A stretch of DNA of 64,000 bases from Cryptomeria japonica (GCF_030272615.1 NC_081413.1:553127136-553191135); one strand, 5' to 3'; shown: positions 1 through 13,648, counted from the stretch's first letter. A program made the numbers and translations. The notes: generated by a model from the sequence alone, not told the origin.

Positions 1-28
1 AAATGATAGCATAATATAAGATGAGAAT

Positions 29-1388
29 ATGTTTGAAAAAGAAGTTGCCTCTTGCATCAACAAAATAGATGTTTGTAATCAGCATACAAACACAACATAT
101 GTGGATCAGTATTGCAATGGTGAAGATCAAACCACAAGGTATGAGGATACAATAGATGCATGTGAAATGACACCTTGTGGATATTTTTTTATTGAAGAAT
201 TAAAAGAATGTTTAGATATTAGGTGCGATAAATCAGCTTGTAAAATGAATGATTATGGTGACAATGCTAATATATTTGACTTCCCATTACAAATTAGTGT
301 TGATTCCAGTGAGAATAAATTTTTGAACTATGAACTTGTGGATTCTCAACATATTTTAAGGGTTGATTAATTTTAGTATGATTCTAATTGCAATGAATGT
401 GAACGTGAATGTTTGTCTATGGAATATGAATGCAATCATAAGTTAAATGTTTGTCTTAAAAAGATGATTGAATGACACGAATGTTGATGGGATCACATAT
501 TCATAGTTATGAAAATGATTCATAAGATTTTGAGCATAGTCTCAACAATTACTTTGATTATATGATGTTTATGATTGTTGTAAATATAAAGAATAAATGG
601 AAATGTTGGTTTCCCATGTTGAGGACACTAAAGTTCATGATATTGGGAATGATGTTGATGTTGCAGACGTGTCAAATCCCTACATGAAGTAGCTAATTGA
701 AGAAGTTAATGGTGATGGTGATAATGGTTGTTTACTTCCTAATAGTGATAATCTTCATAAAGAAAAAAGGGCATGCTTGTTTTGAGTGAAGAATGCATTG
801 AAAAAGAAACTGGAAAAGATATATATGAATTTGTGAATAATCAAATTTGTTGCTATAGTAAGCCTTCATGGTGTGCATCACTTGATAATGAAAATGTTGA
901 AAATATTCTGGCATGGTTGTCAATTGAAATTGTTAGTTATGAAGAGGATCAACATATTAGTCAATTTGATTATGGTTTCACAAAAGTTCAATTACAAATT
1001 CTTGCTAGTGAAAATAAAAGTGATTGTCTAAATGATTAGTTTATTGATTGTGAACATGATTTTTATACTGAAAAGTTGCATTGTGATGCTAATAATGCTA
1101 GCTTTAAGCTAGATGTTCTTAAAGGGGCTGAGGTTAAAGATAGGTCAGATCTCCATGGTGATATATTGCAAGAGTCATGTGATGAGTTGAAAAATGGATC
1201 AAATTTTATTACTAAACATGGAATATAGAATTTTAATGACTTAAGGGATGTTGCTAACACTGATTTGAATATTGATCAAGTTGCTATGGGTAATGATGAA
1301 CCAAATTTGTGTATTTTCGAGGCATATAATGATCTAACAGTGTTGAAGAGTTTATGTGAAAGTGAATGCCAACATGATGTAAAGTGAT
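29..1388 (+). pseudogene. Decayed coding region of unknown family
   Basis: Two open stretches (29-370, 113 codons; 773-1039, 88 codons) lie in the same forward frame. The translation stays protein-like between and beyond them, interrupted by single stops (368, 374, about 470, 1037, 1226 and 1386). Between about 600 and 770 the coding-like frame shifts by one. The product would be acidic, Asn/Asp/Glu-rich and Cys-rich (for example the CNECEREC run just after the first stop). I recognise no domain. The 5' end may lie outside the window. It could be a retroelement gag-like region or a lineage-specific gene. I see no splice sites or promoter. I am fairly sure it once coded and unsure of what. Confidence 0.4.
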
Positions 1389-1575
1389 CACCAACTAGAT
1401 ATATAACATACTCCAAATGATAACTCAATGAGTGCTTGCGAGTTTTTCAATTTTCCTAAGTTGTAGCTAAAGTATAAATTTGATAATTTGTAAATGTCAT
1501 CAAATGCATTTGTTGATATTTTCATATCCAATGTTCAATAATTTCATTATTTTAACATCCATGATCTGTTAAAAA

Positions 1576-1950
1576 TCAAGTGCAATGTGATATGTTTGCC
1601 TTTCTAGTTCCAGTAGAGAGTCCTTCAATGATGTATGGTGGTGATTTTGTTGATATGGTGCATTGCAAGAGGTGGAGTGACAAATTGAACATGTGTTTTG
1701 TATGCCTGTCCAATAATGATAAGATTTGTTTAGCTTGTGCTTCATTATAGAATGCAAATTCACTGAGGTGATCTTGATAGTGCCAAGAATAATGGATGGT
1801 GAGAGATGTCAATAACAGTATTTATGACCAGGCAGATTCTAGTGGTGCCTTTAGGTTGGATTTGTGTGGGTCAACTAAGAACCAAGTGTTTGACAGAGGC
1901 AGATTGCGGTTCTTCATTTTTGGTGGTCTAGGGCCACCAAATGAAGTTTG
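1576..1950 (+). pseudogene. Coding-like remnant, unknown
   Basis: One forward frame reads as plausible protein: a Cys-rich middle with CFVCLS and ICLACAS words, then RGRLRFFIFGGLGPPNE near 1900-1950. Stops interrupt it at about 1746 and again shortly after. It lies about 190 bp downstream of the decayed coding region at 29-1388 and may be a further exon or the C-terminal part of the same dead gene. No family is recognised. Confidence 0.25.
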
Positions 1951-4900
1951 ATTTTTAGTTCAATTTTAGTTCAATGTATAGTGGTAGAGTTGTCCAATGG
2001 AGTAGGCATCTTGTTCACATCCTATAGAAGTTTGGATCCTCACCATGCCCACAAGGGGTATGCATCCTCGAACATGAGCCACTATCGGCACCTTAATTTT
2101 TTGCAAAATTCAAGTGCCTAGATCCACATTCAGTTTGGTGACAAAAACAAAGTTTGATCCCTATTGTAATCTACCCCATAGCCCATCTTCATCAATTAAA
2201 ATTTTATAACTCTAAATTATTCATGTAAATCCCTTTAGTAGAAAGTTTTTTGGGACATAGGGTAGTATCGTTTTCTAGTTTCATGGTCATCGGGTGAGGT
2301 TTGACACACTTTTTAATGTGAATGGGTTAGATTTGGTGTCCTGAAAAGTTGCAAATTTCAAACTTTTGTGGGCAACCCAGTTTTTCTATTAGTAGGCAGG
2401 TCCAATTCTAGTTTCGCAGTGATCTAAGTCCAAATTATTAAAAAAATAAAAAATAATTAGTCGAGGCTTTGCAAGCAGGGCCCATTTACAAAGGAGGTTG
2501 TTGAATTTAATTTTCTATTCAAAATTCTGGTAACAAATATTTATTCAATTAATTATAGACCATCACAAAATTTTATAGCTCCAGGGCATCCTTTTGCCCA
2601 CAATGAATTTTCACAAGTTGACTAGCAAGAAAAATTAAAAGATTTACCAATTCTCTTAAGTTTAAAATGTGATTATTTAAAACATTTGGAAACCATTTAT
2701 TAATGATTATGAATCATATGAGTTTGGTTGAAGGATAAACCAACAGAAAAGAATTCTCAATCTACATTGTTACAAATAGCTAAGGAGAAAATATCATTGT
2801 ATTTTGATGTGCTATCTTTATTTCAAAATATTAGTCTAAGAGCTCCCTTGACCATAGGGGATGCAACTGGGAGTTTTGTTGGTTGTATGCACTTACTTCT
2901 CTTTGTTTCTATGCATAGAGGTAAAGTGATAACCTAGTTTGGAAAAATTACAGTCGTTGCCACTTGTGAAAACCACTCACAATAAAAATGAAATTGAAAA
3001 TCCACTTATAGAAGACTCTTTCTCCTACCTTGTAAAGTAGTTAACAGTATTTGATGATGATGAGGTAGTAGTTAACAGTATTTGATCTCTAGTTGTTGTC
3101 TACCATTGTCTAGTGATATAAGAGCAAGATGAAGTTGGTGTCGTCTTTGAGTGTTTCAAAAGAAAATTGATTGGCAATAGTTGCACTATTTCTTGTCCAT
3201 TTGTTAAAACGACTTATGTGCATATGTAAATTTCATTAAGTTCAGGTTGAAAATAATTTTTGATAGTAGTGGACAGCTATACATAGAGTTCCTTTTCTTG
3301 CAAAACATGGGGCAACATCATAAATTCTTCAGTCTTGGTTAGTTAGGTTTAATTACCCATGGTTGTAATGATCGAAAGGGGTGGAGTATCTCAATAGATA
3401 ATTGCAAAACGTGAAGGATAAATATATGGTGCACTTAGAGTAGATTCATGCCAAATATTTGACAAAATGTCAAATGTGGTAATGTAATTTCTTATGATAT
3501 TTCGAGAGTCAAAATATAAATAGGTAGATATTGCAAGGGTATATTATTGTTCAATATGATTGAAGCAATTGGCAGGTGTGTAGTTTTCATAAAATGAAAT
3601 TTATAAAGTGCCAACTTAAATGAACTTTTACTTGGGGATGATTTCTTTCACCAAAAGAGGTAAAATACAATGAAGAGATGTGAAAGAATAAAATTAAAGA
3701 TGCCATCTTAGAATAATGAAAAAATCATGTTAATCCATGAGCGTAAAACATACTGAAAAAGAGTTTTGTACATAGAAAATTAAAATATTTGATGAATGTG
3801 CAAACAAAGGGGTGTTTTTAGTTGCGAGTGGATTCAATTTCTACCCAAGCAATTATTTTCATTATTGGAGGTAAATGTACAGGTTTGGAATTACTTTTAA
3901 TTATTTGTAGAATTAATTTCACCTAGGAATGGTTCATTTTACTAGTTAGAGGCGGAATAATAAAATTGATTTTCACCAAAGATAAATATATTCATAGGGA
4001 ACACAAGTAAGAAAGAATAAGACAAATATTTAGTTGCAAAGTTGAAGATAGATGTAGGGTAAGAAGAATGCATAAGAAGAATATCCCAAATGCTACAGAT
4101 CAAGGGAGAAGATAGTATCAAGTGTCTCTTTTAAGATAATCTATAGGGATTTCTTCTCTTGTCATTATACTGTAATTCCCATTCATTAGAAATGATTATG
4201 AATGTAATTCTCTAGGATAGAAGTTCTTTTTTGTACATGTGTTGTGACTTATAGTTTATGATGAAGTTTTGATTTGTAACTAAATGATAATTCATGTTTT
4301 GTTAGGTTGTCTTTTGAATGTACGTACATTCACCAAGTCTTGAAATAAAATTCATTAAGGGTCTTTTATTTCATCTTTGTAATATTTCTTGTAGTGTTTT
4401 GTTTTGTTTATTGCTTCTCTTCATGGAAGAGATTAAATGGCTATGAACAAAACATTGGGATAGTGAGTAGTGTATAAATGATTAAAAAGAATAGTTGCAA
4501 CATATCCTATAATAGGGGGTATCATTGTAAGGAAATGATACTAAGAACCCCATTGGTTAAGATTTTGATTGCTAGAGTGATACATTTATTAATTATGAAT
4601 TGAATATGTAGCCCTAAGAAGGCACTGATTTGGGAAGCTTGTGTCTACATGTCATTAAGAACCTTGATCTTACCCCAATTTTGATGCTTCAAAAATGGGG
4701 GTTTGGAAGATTAAGCTTCAAAATGAGGTTTTGGGAGCAAGATGAGGTTCAAAATTGCGTTTTGAAGCTCATTGCTTCAGAACTCACATTTTGAAGCTTG
4801 TTGTGTCTCCAAATACACATTTTTTAATTGACAAATCATTTCAATTTTATTTTTCATGTTTTAAAGTTGTTTATATTTATTGTTTTCTCTATGCAAACAA

Positions 4901-5048
4901 TTAAGGATTGGCTAAGATTTGAACTAGTATTGTATTAATTTTCATTTTCTTTGGCATACTTTTTGGAGAACATTATCTATATTACAATACCTTTCTTGTT
5001 ATCTAAGTGAATCTATTGGTACTTTCAAAATGGTTACCCCTTATGTAC
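1951..5048. other. AT-rich spacer, no gene recognised
   Basis: About 3.1 kb without convincing coding sequence. A 69-codon open frame at 2728-2937 starts at a non-ATG codon and has no recognisable motif. Around 4680-4800 the words ttcaaaat and tttgaagc recur several times, giving a weak degenerate local repeat. No RNA gene or clear transposon terminus is seen. Confidence 0.4.
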
Positions 5049-6850
5049 TGTAGAGCCTAAAGTGTAGGGGAGATGGGCATTTGGTTATGTAGCATCATAA
5101 ATTGTACACCTTTATTAGTGTGTCCAAATTCACACTCTTCTAGCACCTATTTTAGTATTTGCCTTTCCTCTACGCATTATGGGACCTTTATTATAATTAA
5201 TTAATATTTAAATTAATATCAAGGGTCTTATTTCACTTTATTGCATCATCACACTCTTGTTTGGGCCCTTGATTCTAGGTGCCCTTTATCATTCTATCAT
5301 AATTTATCCTTTATCCCACCCTAATTTTAACTTTCAAGACACGTTCTACATATCTATACATTATGGTTTGAGCCACCAAGCTAGATTCGGCATTAGAACC
5401 TCATTATCTTGCATTCTTTGAAAGTTGGAAAAATGTTGTCGGGACTAGGGCCACCTACCACCCTAGTCCCGCACTTTTTTTCCTAGATTTTGGGAGGATA
5501 ATTTGGCGATCTTATCTAATTCAAATCCTGCTTTGTGTAAAAATATTTCAAATCTAAGTCAGCCTAAAGGTGATTTCGATAATGAAATCCCTATATAAGG
5601 CATCTCTCTCAATTCATTTTGATCATCTTATCTTATGCTAACATTATCATCCAATTCAAGAGCAATTCTTCTTCCTTAAGAGCAAATATGATTCAAGGAG
5701 CAACAAATTACATCAAGGAATCTTCCATTTATGTTTTATCTATGATATCATGATGTATTTTATGTGATTTATCATGTTATTGCATCAACACCTGGAGGAC
5801 TTGTCCTAAGAATATTACATCACCTATCGAAGGTATAATCATCTACATTCAAGCATATCAATTTCAGATCTAGCCTTGCCCTCAAAAGACAAGCTTTCCA
5901 ATTCAATTGAAGTTCAATTTCAATTTTAATTAGGGTTAATTCTAAACCTCAGGTTTGACCTTAGGCAAACCCATATCCACAACCCCTTTTCCTCTCTATC
6001 TATGTGCAAGTTATTGATTCAGGAGTTGTGATCAAAGATTTTGATAGAATTGATGATGACAAATAGGTTCAGATTTTGAAGGAGCAAAAAGAAGAGGACC
6101 AAGGCGACCTACCACCATAGTCCCAATAATTTTGCCCAATCTCCTGACAATGGATCTAGTGCGTCTCCCTAATCTAGGAAAGATCCCAGTTGTCTAGAAG
6201 GTACAAGAGAAGGGCGACCTACCACCATTGTCTCAACAATTCATCTCAAAATTTTGGTGACAAGTTTTGTTCTTCTTCTTATGCTCAAATCCTTGTTTGT
6301 CTCCTTGTTTGACATTTGTTGCATTCTATTATTTCTGTTTCACTCTGGTTATCCATTTCTTTACCCTACACTTCACAATTTACATCTAATTTCAACTCAA
6401 AAAGGGGAGACAACTTATAGGTAAATTTAATCAGTATTTCATCCATTTTCCTAATTGAATTTTGGCTAGATCTATTGAATTCCTTCCCCCTTTTGTATGT
6501 AATGATTAACTTGGTGAGATTATGGTTTTATTATCTTAATTGGTGCAACCCTAATTTTACTCGATGGAGCTGGAAGACCTCATACAACATCAAGATCTTG
6601 TTACAGACGCAATCCTAAAATTTGGACTTGGTTTTCAGGGACCAAAGTGTTGAGGCACCCCTGTCCTAGGACCAAGGTGTTGGGGTGCCCTGGTCCTCAA
6701 GATTTTGTAGCAGTTTTTAGTGGTGGATTCTAGATAGTCTCAAGTTCTAGATTTTCTGACAACAACTCATACTCAGAAGACCAATGCATTCCAGTGCCTT
6801 GATCCTGCTAGATCAGCATCATATTTTAGTCACAAGTGCACAATCAGATT
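5049..6850 (+). repeat. LTR-like block, boundaries unresolved
   Basis: The left edge reads TGTAGAGCC, a typical LTR start. A TATA-like CTATATAAGG follows at 5591. A stretch near 5930-5990 (aaacctcaggtttgaccttagg) resembles positions 10499-10525 of the solo LTR at 9865-11054. The phrase GACCTACCACC or a close variant occurs near 5450, 6103 and 6214, and a second phrase around 'aggaccaaggtgttgggg' occurs near 6640-6690. This repeated-phrase structure is shared in style with other LTRs here. I could not find a right terminus or a target duplication, so the end is a guess. It could be a solo LTR or a truncated one. Confidence 0.35.
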
Positions 6851-8183
6851 CCCTACCCATTTTTGTGTTTGTTTTAATGTTTATGATTATTTGTTAGTCA
6901 TTTAAAATAACTTAAGTGTTTAATTTCTTCATATCTTAGTCATAGTTTGCATTACTTCAACATATCTTCATAGTTCATTCACTTTCCATGGTAGCAAAGG
7001 AATAGAAACCCTAGAAGTATCATTTCACTCTCTTCCATAAGATTTTATCAAATACAATCACCCCTCTAGGTGATTTTGTATTCCAATGTTAGTATGAAAG
7101 TAGATCTTGGTCTTACGTCCTACCCAATTTTATTTTCATACGATAAAATTTAATCTCCTATTTGTTGGCCAAATCCTATACTAGTTACGAGCATAAAAAG
7201 GTGGCTTACTTCTATTATTTAGTGATCTATTAATTTATGAACCAACGAGATAGTCTTTCACAGTGGTTTTCAATGTCACGTGGAGCTCTTGGATTCTATC
7301 TTTATATTGCATTGAGAGTTTGACATATTTGATTCTAATGACAAAGTATGTGCAATTGTGTCTTCTTGGTTTGGAGATTGTGGTTTGACTCTTCCCTTTG
7401 GGAGCTTTTGATGTCGAGCTTTTTACTATGTAGGGGCCACATATGATCTTCAGTTAGGAGATGGTTATCATGATGCCTAGAGAGTTTATTTATATGGTTC
7501 GATGAGAGATTTGGTAGTGATTTGGATTCATCATTTGATGATGAATGACTATCTTCATGTGTTCAAAGATATTGATACTTGGTTTAGAGTATATTTTTGT
7601 ATTATGTACTCTTGATTCCAAATCAAAGTGTTGGCATGATGTAGGTTATCTTGAAGACAATGATATGCTCTTTGGAGCATATGATCTTCCTTTAAGGATA
7701 TGTTTAATCATGATGTCATGATACATTCATGGTCTTATCTTTAAAAGTTTGACAATAGTCTTGTTGGTTCTATTTGGTTTTGAATATTAACCATTTGCTT
7801 GGAGCTTCATGATTTTGCATGGTTGCATTTGAAGTTGGCATGAAGTGGTTGGCAGATGCTCATGGAGACATGAGTTTTGGGTTCAGCTAAGAGATCTCAT
7901 TTATTTGGGATCATGTGTTGAGATGGTTACTCTTTGATGAGGATTTCAACAAAAAGACTAAGGAGCCTACATTTAATTACGTATGCAAACTCATAATGGA
8001 CATGAAGAGAAAACTATCTTTATTGTAATCTTTCATTGCTCGACATTTTATGCACAACACAATCTTGTTTCTCACTCTTGGTCTATTCACAGCGGAATGA
8101 TCTAAGAGGTATTGCCCATATATTTATCAAATGCATCCTTTATTTTGTTTCTTGTCTTCTCATGTGAGTTGGTCCTTAATATA
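6851..8183. other. No gene recognised; old repeat-like sequence
   Basis: Forward text is G/T-rich and contains no open frame above about 60 codons. It resembles in style the sequence at 11060-12300, so both may be parts of one old element later interrupted by the solo LTRs at 8189 and 9865. No termini are visible. Confidence 0.3.
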
Positions 8184-8188
8184 ACAAT

Positions 8189-9627
8189 TGTAAGCTCTAA
8201 ATTGTGGAATCAACCTACAAGAGGAGAAAACAACAAATAAGCACACACATGAAATATTATGTTAGAGTTATAAATCCCAAATAGAAACTAAACTAGCTTC
8301 AAAATCAAGAACTCCAAGTGTGTCTCATGTTCCTCTATCTCCAAGGATCCTTCAAATCAAGGTGGCTCTCAACTTGGAAGAGCACTTGATCTCTGGGATG
8401 ACTACCTAAAGAACAAGAGATATGTATGATTCTAAGATCTAAATGGACTGCAACTAAGATCTTAAGGATATGCTAAATGGATATGTAACTATATATGCTA
8501 CCAAGATGACAAGATTAGTATGAGATTAAGCTAGCATGAGAATGTTATGAAGATGAGATTGATCTAGCATGGAAAAGAAACTAGCATGATAATATACTAA
8601 AAAATAATGAAATATATGTTATAATGCAACTAAGATGATCTAAAAATGCTAAGAGAAGACAATGGAGCTCCTTAGTAACCTGCACAAAACAATTTAGCTA
8701 TAGATTGGATGCAAATAAAGATGGATATTGGGATCCTTTGATATGAGACAAGGGCTCATCTTATAGAGTTGAAGGTCTAGGAATGGATGGCCAAGATTGA
8801 TTACCAATCAAGGGTCAAGATTGAAGGAGGAATGTGGTCCCAAGTTGGAAGGCTTAGCCTTGAGACAAATGTCACAAGGGGTAGAGGGTGAGGATCAATG
8901 TGGTCCCACATGTATGGTCCCAGATTTGTAAGCTTAGCCTTGTGACAAGTGGGAGAAGGTGAGGATCAATGTGGTCCCACAGGTGTGGTCCCAAATTTGC
9001 AAGCTTGGCCTTGCGACAAGTGTCACAAGGGAGAGGGGTGAAAAGTCAATGTGGTCCCACATGTGTGGTCCCACCTTGGGAAAAGGGGGATATGTGCTCA
9101 CACATGCGTGAGCAACCTTGGGAAGCCCAAGTGGATTAATTAGGATAATGAGGACATTAGATAGGTTCTATAAGGATATTAAGATGCTAATTATAAATGT
9201 AGGATTTTGTAAGTGGGGGGCAATAATAGGTAGTTTTAGATAAATAAAAGGTTTATTTTAGCCAATTAGGTGCAACTTGCATTTGTAGGATTTTGCAAGT
9301 GGGGGGGTTATTTACAAATAAATAATGATTTATCTAAATGCAAGGCGATTTTTAATTAAATGTAAATTTAATTAAAAGGGAAAAGGATATTAATTAAATA
9401 AATAAGATTTATTCAATTAAGTGGGTAAAGGGTACTTAATCAAACCTTAGTTTAATTAGTGGGTTAGATTAGAAGAAAGGGTAATTAATCAAATCTGTAA
9501 TTTGATTAATAAGTCAATTAGTAGAATAGGGATATTAATTAAACCTTAGTCTAATTAATAGGCGATTAACTGATGATTAAATGAATAAAATCAATTTAAT
9601 TAGTTGTGCCAGTTTTAGGTGTCTATA
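8189..9627 (-). mobile_element. Solo LTR, TGTAGACAC family, reverse orientation
   Basis: Flanked by the perfect 5-bp duplication ACAAT (8184-8188 and 9628-9632). Read on the minus strand it starts TATAGACACC, one base from the TGTAGACACC start of the gypsy LTR at 39553, and ends GCTTACA. Internal AT-rich blocks alternating ATTTAATTAAA-type words, the phrase 'caacttgcatttgtaggatttt' and a TATAAG box are shared with the solo LTRs at 20456 and 24413. No internal retroelement sequence adjoins it, so it is a solo LTR left by LTR-LTR recombination. The G to A change in its terminal TG suggests some age. Confidence 0.75.
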
Positions 9628-9864
9628 ACAATTATGAGGAATTGTTGAGAAGAAGATATGTGATTTTATGGATTTTCATTATTCTCTTTGTTTTTTGGTC
9701 TTTAGTTGTCGATTTAATTTTGAGGACTTATTAAAAGATGTACAAGAAATGGTATGTGGATTTGGGTATTGTTCCTTCTATTGTGAGAATGATTGATTTG
9801 TTTGATCTACCTTTCGTATGAGAGGTTTACATATATCGCCACCATTTTTCATTTGATTCGAATG

Positions 9865-11054
9865 TGTAGCGTCCTAAAATTGCGACACTTGCAATTTCGA
9901 CTGCATTTGGGTCTTCACGATGGCAACACAACGTTGAACCCGAATGGAGACCCCGAAACCTGTTTACGACACCAAAAACTGCATTTTTTGCACCTTGGCC
10001 TGATCCCTCCTTGCACCCTGCTGTCCCGGGAGGTGGGACCATGGTGCCCTGGTCCCTGGTCCTATTTTGGGCCCGGCCTCTTTTGGGCATCGGGTCTTGA
10101 AGTTTGCAAGTTGGAAAATATTGTTTCTAGGTCGGCCTAAGGTTGGGAAAATCAGTCTATCAGCCCTAATTGACAAGTATATAAACTACATTTCCTCTTC
10201 CAAAAAAGAAAGGAAGACATAGGTGTGCAAAAGGCGGAAGCGATATTCAAACATTCAAACATTCAAGCATTCAAGCATTCCTTCAAACAATTGAGCATTC
10301 TAAGTCTCCATTCAAGGCTAAGTGTTGCATTCAAGACAAGGATTCAACCATTGAAGAGGAGATCACATACAACATACAACATACTACATACATTACACCT
10401 TTGCATGTAAGAATACAAACATTCTTACAACAAGGTATCAGTACTTGTTTACATTACAAACATTTACATTTACAGCATTCTCATTTCTTGGTTAATTCCA
10501 AAACTGGGGTTTGACCTAAAGGCAAACCCCTAATCCCTAACCCCCCAATCATCCTCTCTTTTCTATGTGTAGGTTGCAGGTACACGGCTGTAATTGAAGA
10601 TCTGGAATCCTTGTGCAGAGACGAACAGACCCACCTTCGTTTCGCGGATTTTTCGGAGGACCGTGTGCACGCCGGGCGCCATCGTCCCGTCAACTTTCAC
10701 TCAAATTTGCAGGACAGCACCGTCTCGACATTTTACTGCTAATTCCAGGTCCGCAGCTTCATCCTGTATCCCTATCTCTGTTTATAAGTGAATCTTTCCT
10801 ACTTTACATGCATTCCTAGTTCAATCATTCTATCTACATTCTTTAAAAAAGAGGGTATTCTTGATGTCTTAACCCTTGAAACTCATTTAGAATCCAATCT
10901 TGCATTGCATGGGATTGGATCTTGTGGGTTTCAACCCCTCTTTTGAATGTAAAGTCTCCCCTAAGTGAAAACCATCAACCCTAGTGACTCTCCCTTCTCT
11001 CTCCTTGGAGTTGGGGAGGGGAGAACAACTAGGGTTCGATTTTTCCGCTTTACA
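9865..11054 (+). mobile_element. Solo LTR (TGTAGCGTCC family)
   Basis: Starts TGTAGCGTCC and ends CGCTTTACA. The flanking 5-mers GAATG (9860-9864) and AAATG (11055-11059) match at 4 of 5 bases, giving a plausible aged target duplication. A TATA box (TATATAAA) lies at 10178. The 9950-10130 part is GC-rich and stands out from its AT-rich surroundings. A run of 'attcaaacattcaagc' words at 10245-10285 is a short degenerate repeat. Short open frames on both strands here are accidental. No gag or pol adjoins, so it is a solo LTR about 1.19 kb long. Confidence 0.7.
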
Positions 11055-11059
11055 AAATG

Positions 11060-13489
11060 TTAGGTGGTGATATTATTTCAATATGGGAATGGTGAAGGAG
11101 ATCTTAGATTACATGAATTGGTACATGTTAGTGTGGAACAAGGATATGGTTTGATATGTATGTTCTCTCTTTGGTCTTTTTATTCTTCCTAGATGTTTGT
11201 ATTCACATGTTTGAGTGTGGATAAATTGGGAGAGTTATAAAGACTAGTGGTGAGAGAGGTATTGCAATATATTTGTTTGTATCATGTGCATATCATTGTA
11301 TGTTTACTTGACACTATGTAATAGAGGAATTCACCACATCCTTTATGTGAAGTACTATATAGATAGACTTGGTATGCTTTTATCTATTTTCATATTTGAC
11401 ATTACTCATGTCGTGGGATTTTCTATATGTATGTCTATTTATTCTCTTTGATATATTGGTTTGATTATTACTGATGTGATGATGAGTTTTCATGTTTTAT
11501 TGGATTAGGATCTATGTGGTATGAAATTACATAGGTTAGTCACTCATTTAGTTGTAACGAGATGGATTAGATATGGACTATTTATATCCATGAGAGTGCT
11601 TTGGTGTTAATGTAGACTTTGTTAGTTGGCCTTGTCTATGGTCATTTGTATATTAATATGTTTCATTAAGATAGGAGGATAGATATATAAAAACGTGATT
11701 ATAGTTTAGACTTGATATGCTGATGGCATGAAGTTCTATTTATGACGGTATACCCTTGTTTGAGGTATGGTTACCTTGAATGAATTGCAATTCATCGTGG
11801 TTGATATTCCAAGTGGTATGAATAAAAAAATTACCTAGAGCCTTTATTATAGTTTGAGTATGATGTTTATGCTCATGTAAATATTGGTGCAAGTTTCAAT
11901 GATAGTTGATATGGTTCACTTTCATATATTCTTTTTTCTTCCATAGGTGGCATGTTGGAAGATGTGAGGAGTTTTTTGCTTGATGGTGGTTATCATGGTT
12001 GTTTTTTTAGGTATCTTGTTAGAGCATGAGAGCATGGTAAAGATTCAAATGTTACATGGATGGCTAAGGGATGTTTTCCCCTTGTTCGTGATTCCTATGG
12101 GTGTATTTACATTGTATGATGTAAAGTGGGAAAATGTTAGGATTAAGGTGTCATCTACGTTGTAAATCCTATTATATGGCTCTATCATCCTTGGAAAGTA
12201 TCCTAAGACACTTAAGGTGTATTAGGAAAATAATATTTATTCCCACTATTGTTTGTAAAGCATTCCTAAGGGGTTACGGGTTCCAGTAGCAACAATTAAA
12301 GTGGGTTGTGAAAAACAAATTATTATTATTTTCCCCACACGTGGATGCCTATAATGGGATTATTAATGTCATGGGAAGTGAAAAAACGAGTGGCCTTTGG
12401 GCTTCTCTAAGTGGGTGTTTTGAAGAAGTAATAAGTGTCTCTTGGTATTCTATTATTTATTGTATTATATGTAATGTTTATCTTCCATTTCGGGCACCCA
12501 AGTTAGAGGGGAAGCATTGGAGACCAAGCACATGTCATTTCCAATTATTAAGGAGGAAATCCAAGAGGCTGGGTCATTTGGAATGAAAATCCTTATTTAG
12601 ACACCTTGTATGGTGATTTTGGAGCTCTTGTCATTCTTAAACAACTCCTTGGACGTAGAATTAGTGAGGAATAATTGAATGGAAAATTACTTTGTAGGAA
12701 CAAGGATATGGGAGGCATAAGGAGGTTGTTCCTAGGTACAAAAATTTTACCATGTTCGATACAAGGAGGATATTCAAAGTGAATGTATTTTGATCACATT
12801 ATTTGTTGATAATGCATTATTAGCCTCTCTTTTTTATGGAGTTTTTTCCTGCAAGGGTTTCTCAACATAAATCCTATGTTAGGTGATTAGATCTTATGTT
12901 GATGATTTGTGCCTCTTTGTTGCTATCTTATGGTGATGTTATTCATTATTTATTTTTGTTGCAAGCTCACATAAGGCAATGCTAATAAGCATGTCCTATA
13001 GGTTTTTTCTTGGCATCATAAAGAAATGGGATCTAAGCATGGTTATTCCACATTATGAAAATAATTCAAATTTACAAATAAGTTTTAGATTTTCAAGTTG
13101 TAGTAGTCCAGACATTGTATCTCATCCTTTGACTCAAGATTATTTAGATAGGGATTGAATTTTATAACCTTTGATATTGTACCGGTATATTTCTCAACAA
13201 TAAATTCATTTGTGTTTCCAATTGTAGGTATTCCAAAATAAATTTTGACATATATGCCTAGAAAATACAAGACATCTTGTAGAGATAGATTGGGCATGAC
13301 CATGAAGAGATCATAAATTGTGTAGAATGACACATAATGTATGGGGAGAGTGCACACCTATTAAAAATATAGGAAGAATGGTTTGAGGTAACTATAATTT
13401 TAATAAGTATAAATACTTAATCAAAATTATAGATAATGTAATTATAAATTAATAAAATAGATAATTTATTAATATTGAATATAATTATA
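11060..13489. other. No gene recognised
   Basis: About 2.4 kb, mostly A/T- and G/T-rich. Open frames at 11980-12165, 12308-12586 (plus) and 13085-13357 (minus) have no recognisable motif. Upstream parts of the Helitron helicase pseudogene may extend leftward from 13490 into this stretch, but I cannot follow the homology past about 13490. Confidence 0.3.
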
Positions 13490-13648
13490 ATGCCCGACTA
13501 TTAAATTTTGAGGGATCCAAATTATATGAAGAAATGAAATAGGTGAAAAAATATTTGATCAAACAAGAAACGATGACATAGTGAACTCGCACAATTATCA
13601 CATACAACAATTATGGATGGCAAATATAGATTGACAACTTGTTCTTTT
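13490..13648 (+). pseudogene. Helitron/PIF1-type helicase pseudogene, fragment 1
   Basis: Forward translation immediately left of the copia element gives NEIGEKIFDQ, then NDDIVNSHN and QQLWMANID with one in-frame TGA. This resembles the plant Helitron helicase-like segment that reads roughly VNSHN..LQ.W.AN.D.QPVLS. It continues as LSKYVVIKYATKE on the far side of the copia insertion (20186 onward): removing the insertion and one copy of its 5-bp duplication joins the frame. The product would be the Helitron Rep/helicase protein. This piece is dead because of the stop and the insertion. Confidence 0.6.

Noticed and set aside
9827-10140. Overlapping open frames on both strands in a GC-rich patch
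   Set aside because: They lie inside a solo LTR with TATA box and terminal motifs, are open on both strands at once, and show no domain.
10530-10550. Interstitial telomere-like CCCTAA words
   Set aside because: Only two imperfect units (CCCTAATCCCTAACCC) inside a solo LTR; too short to be a telomeric array.
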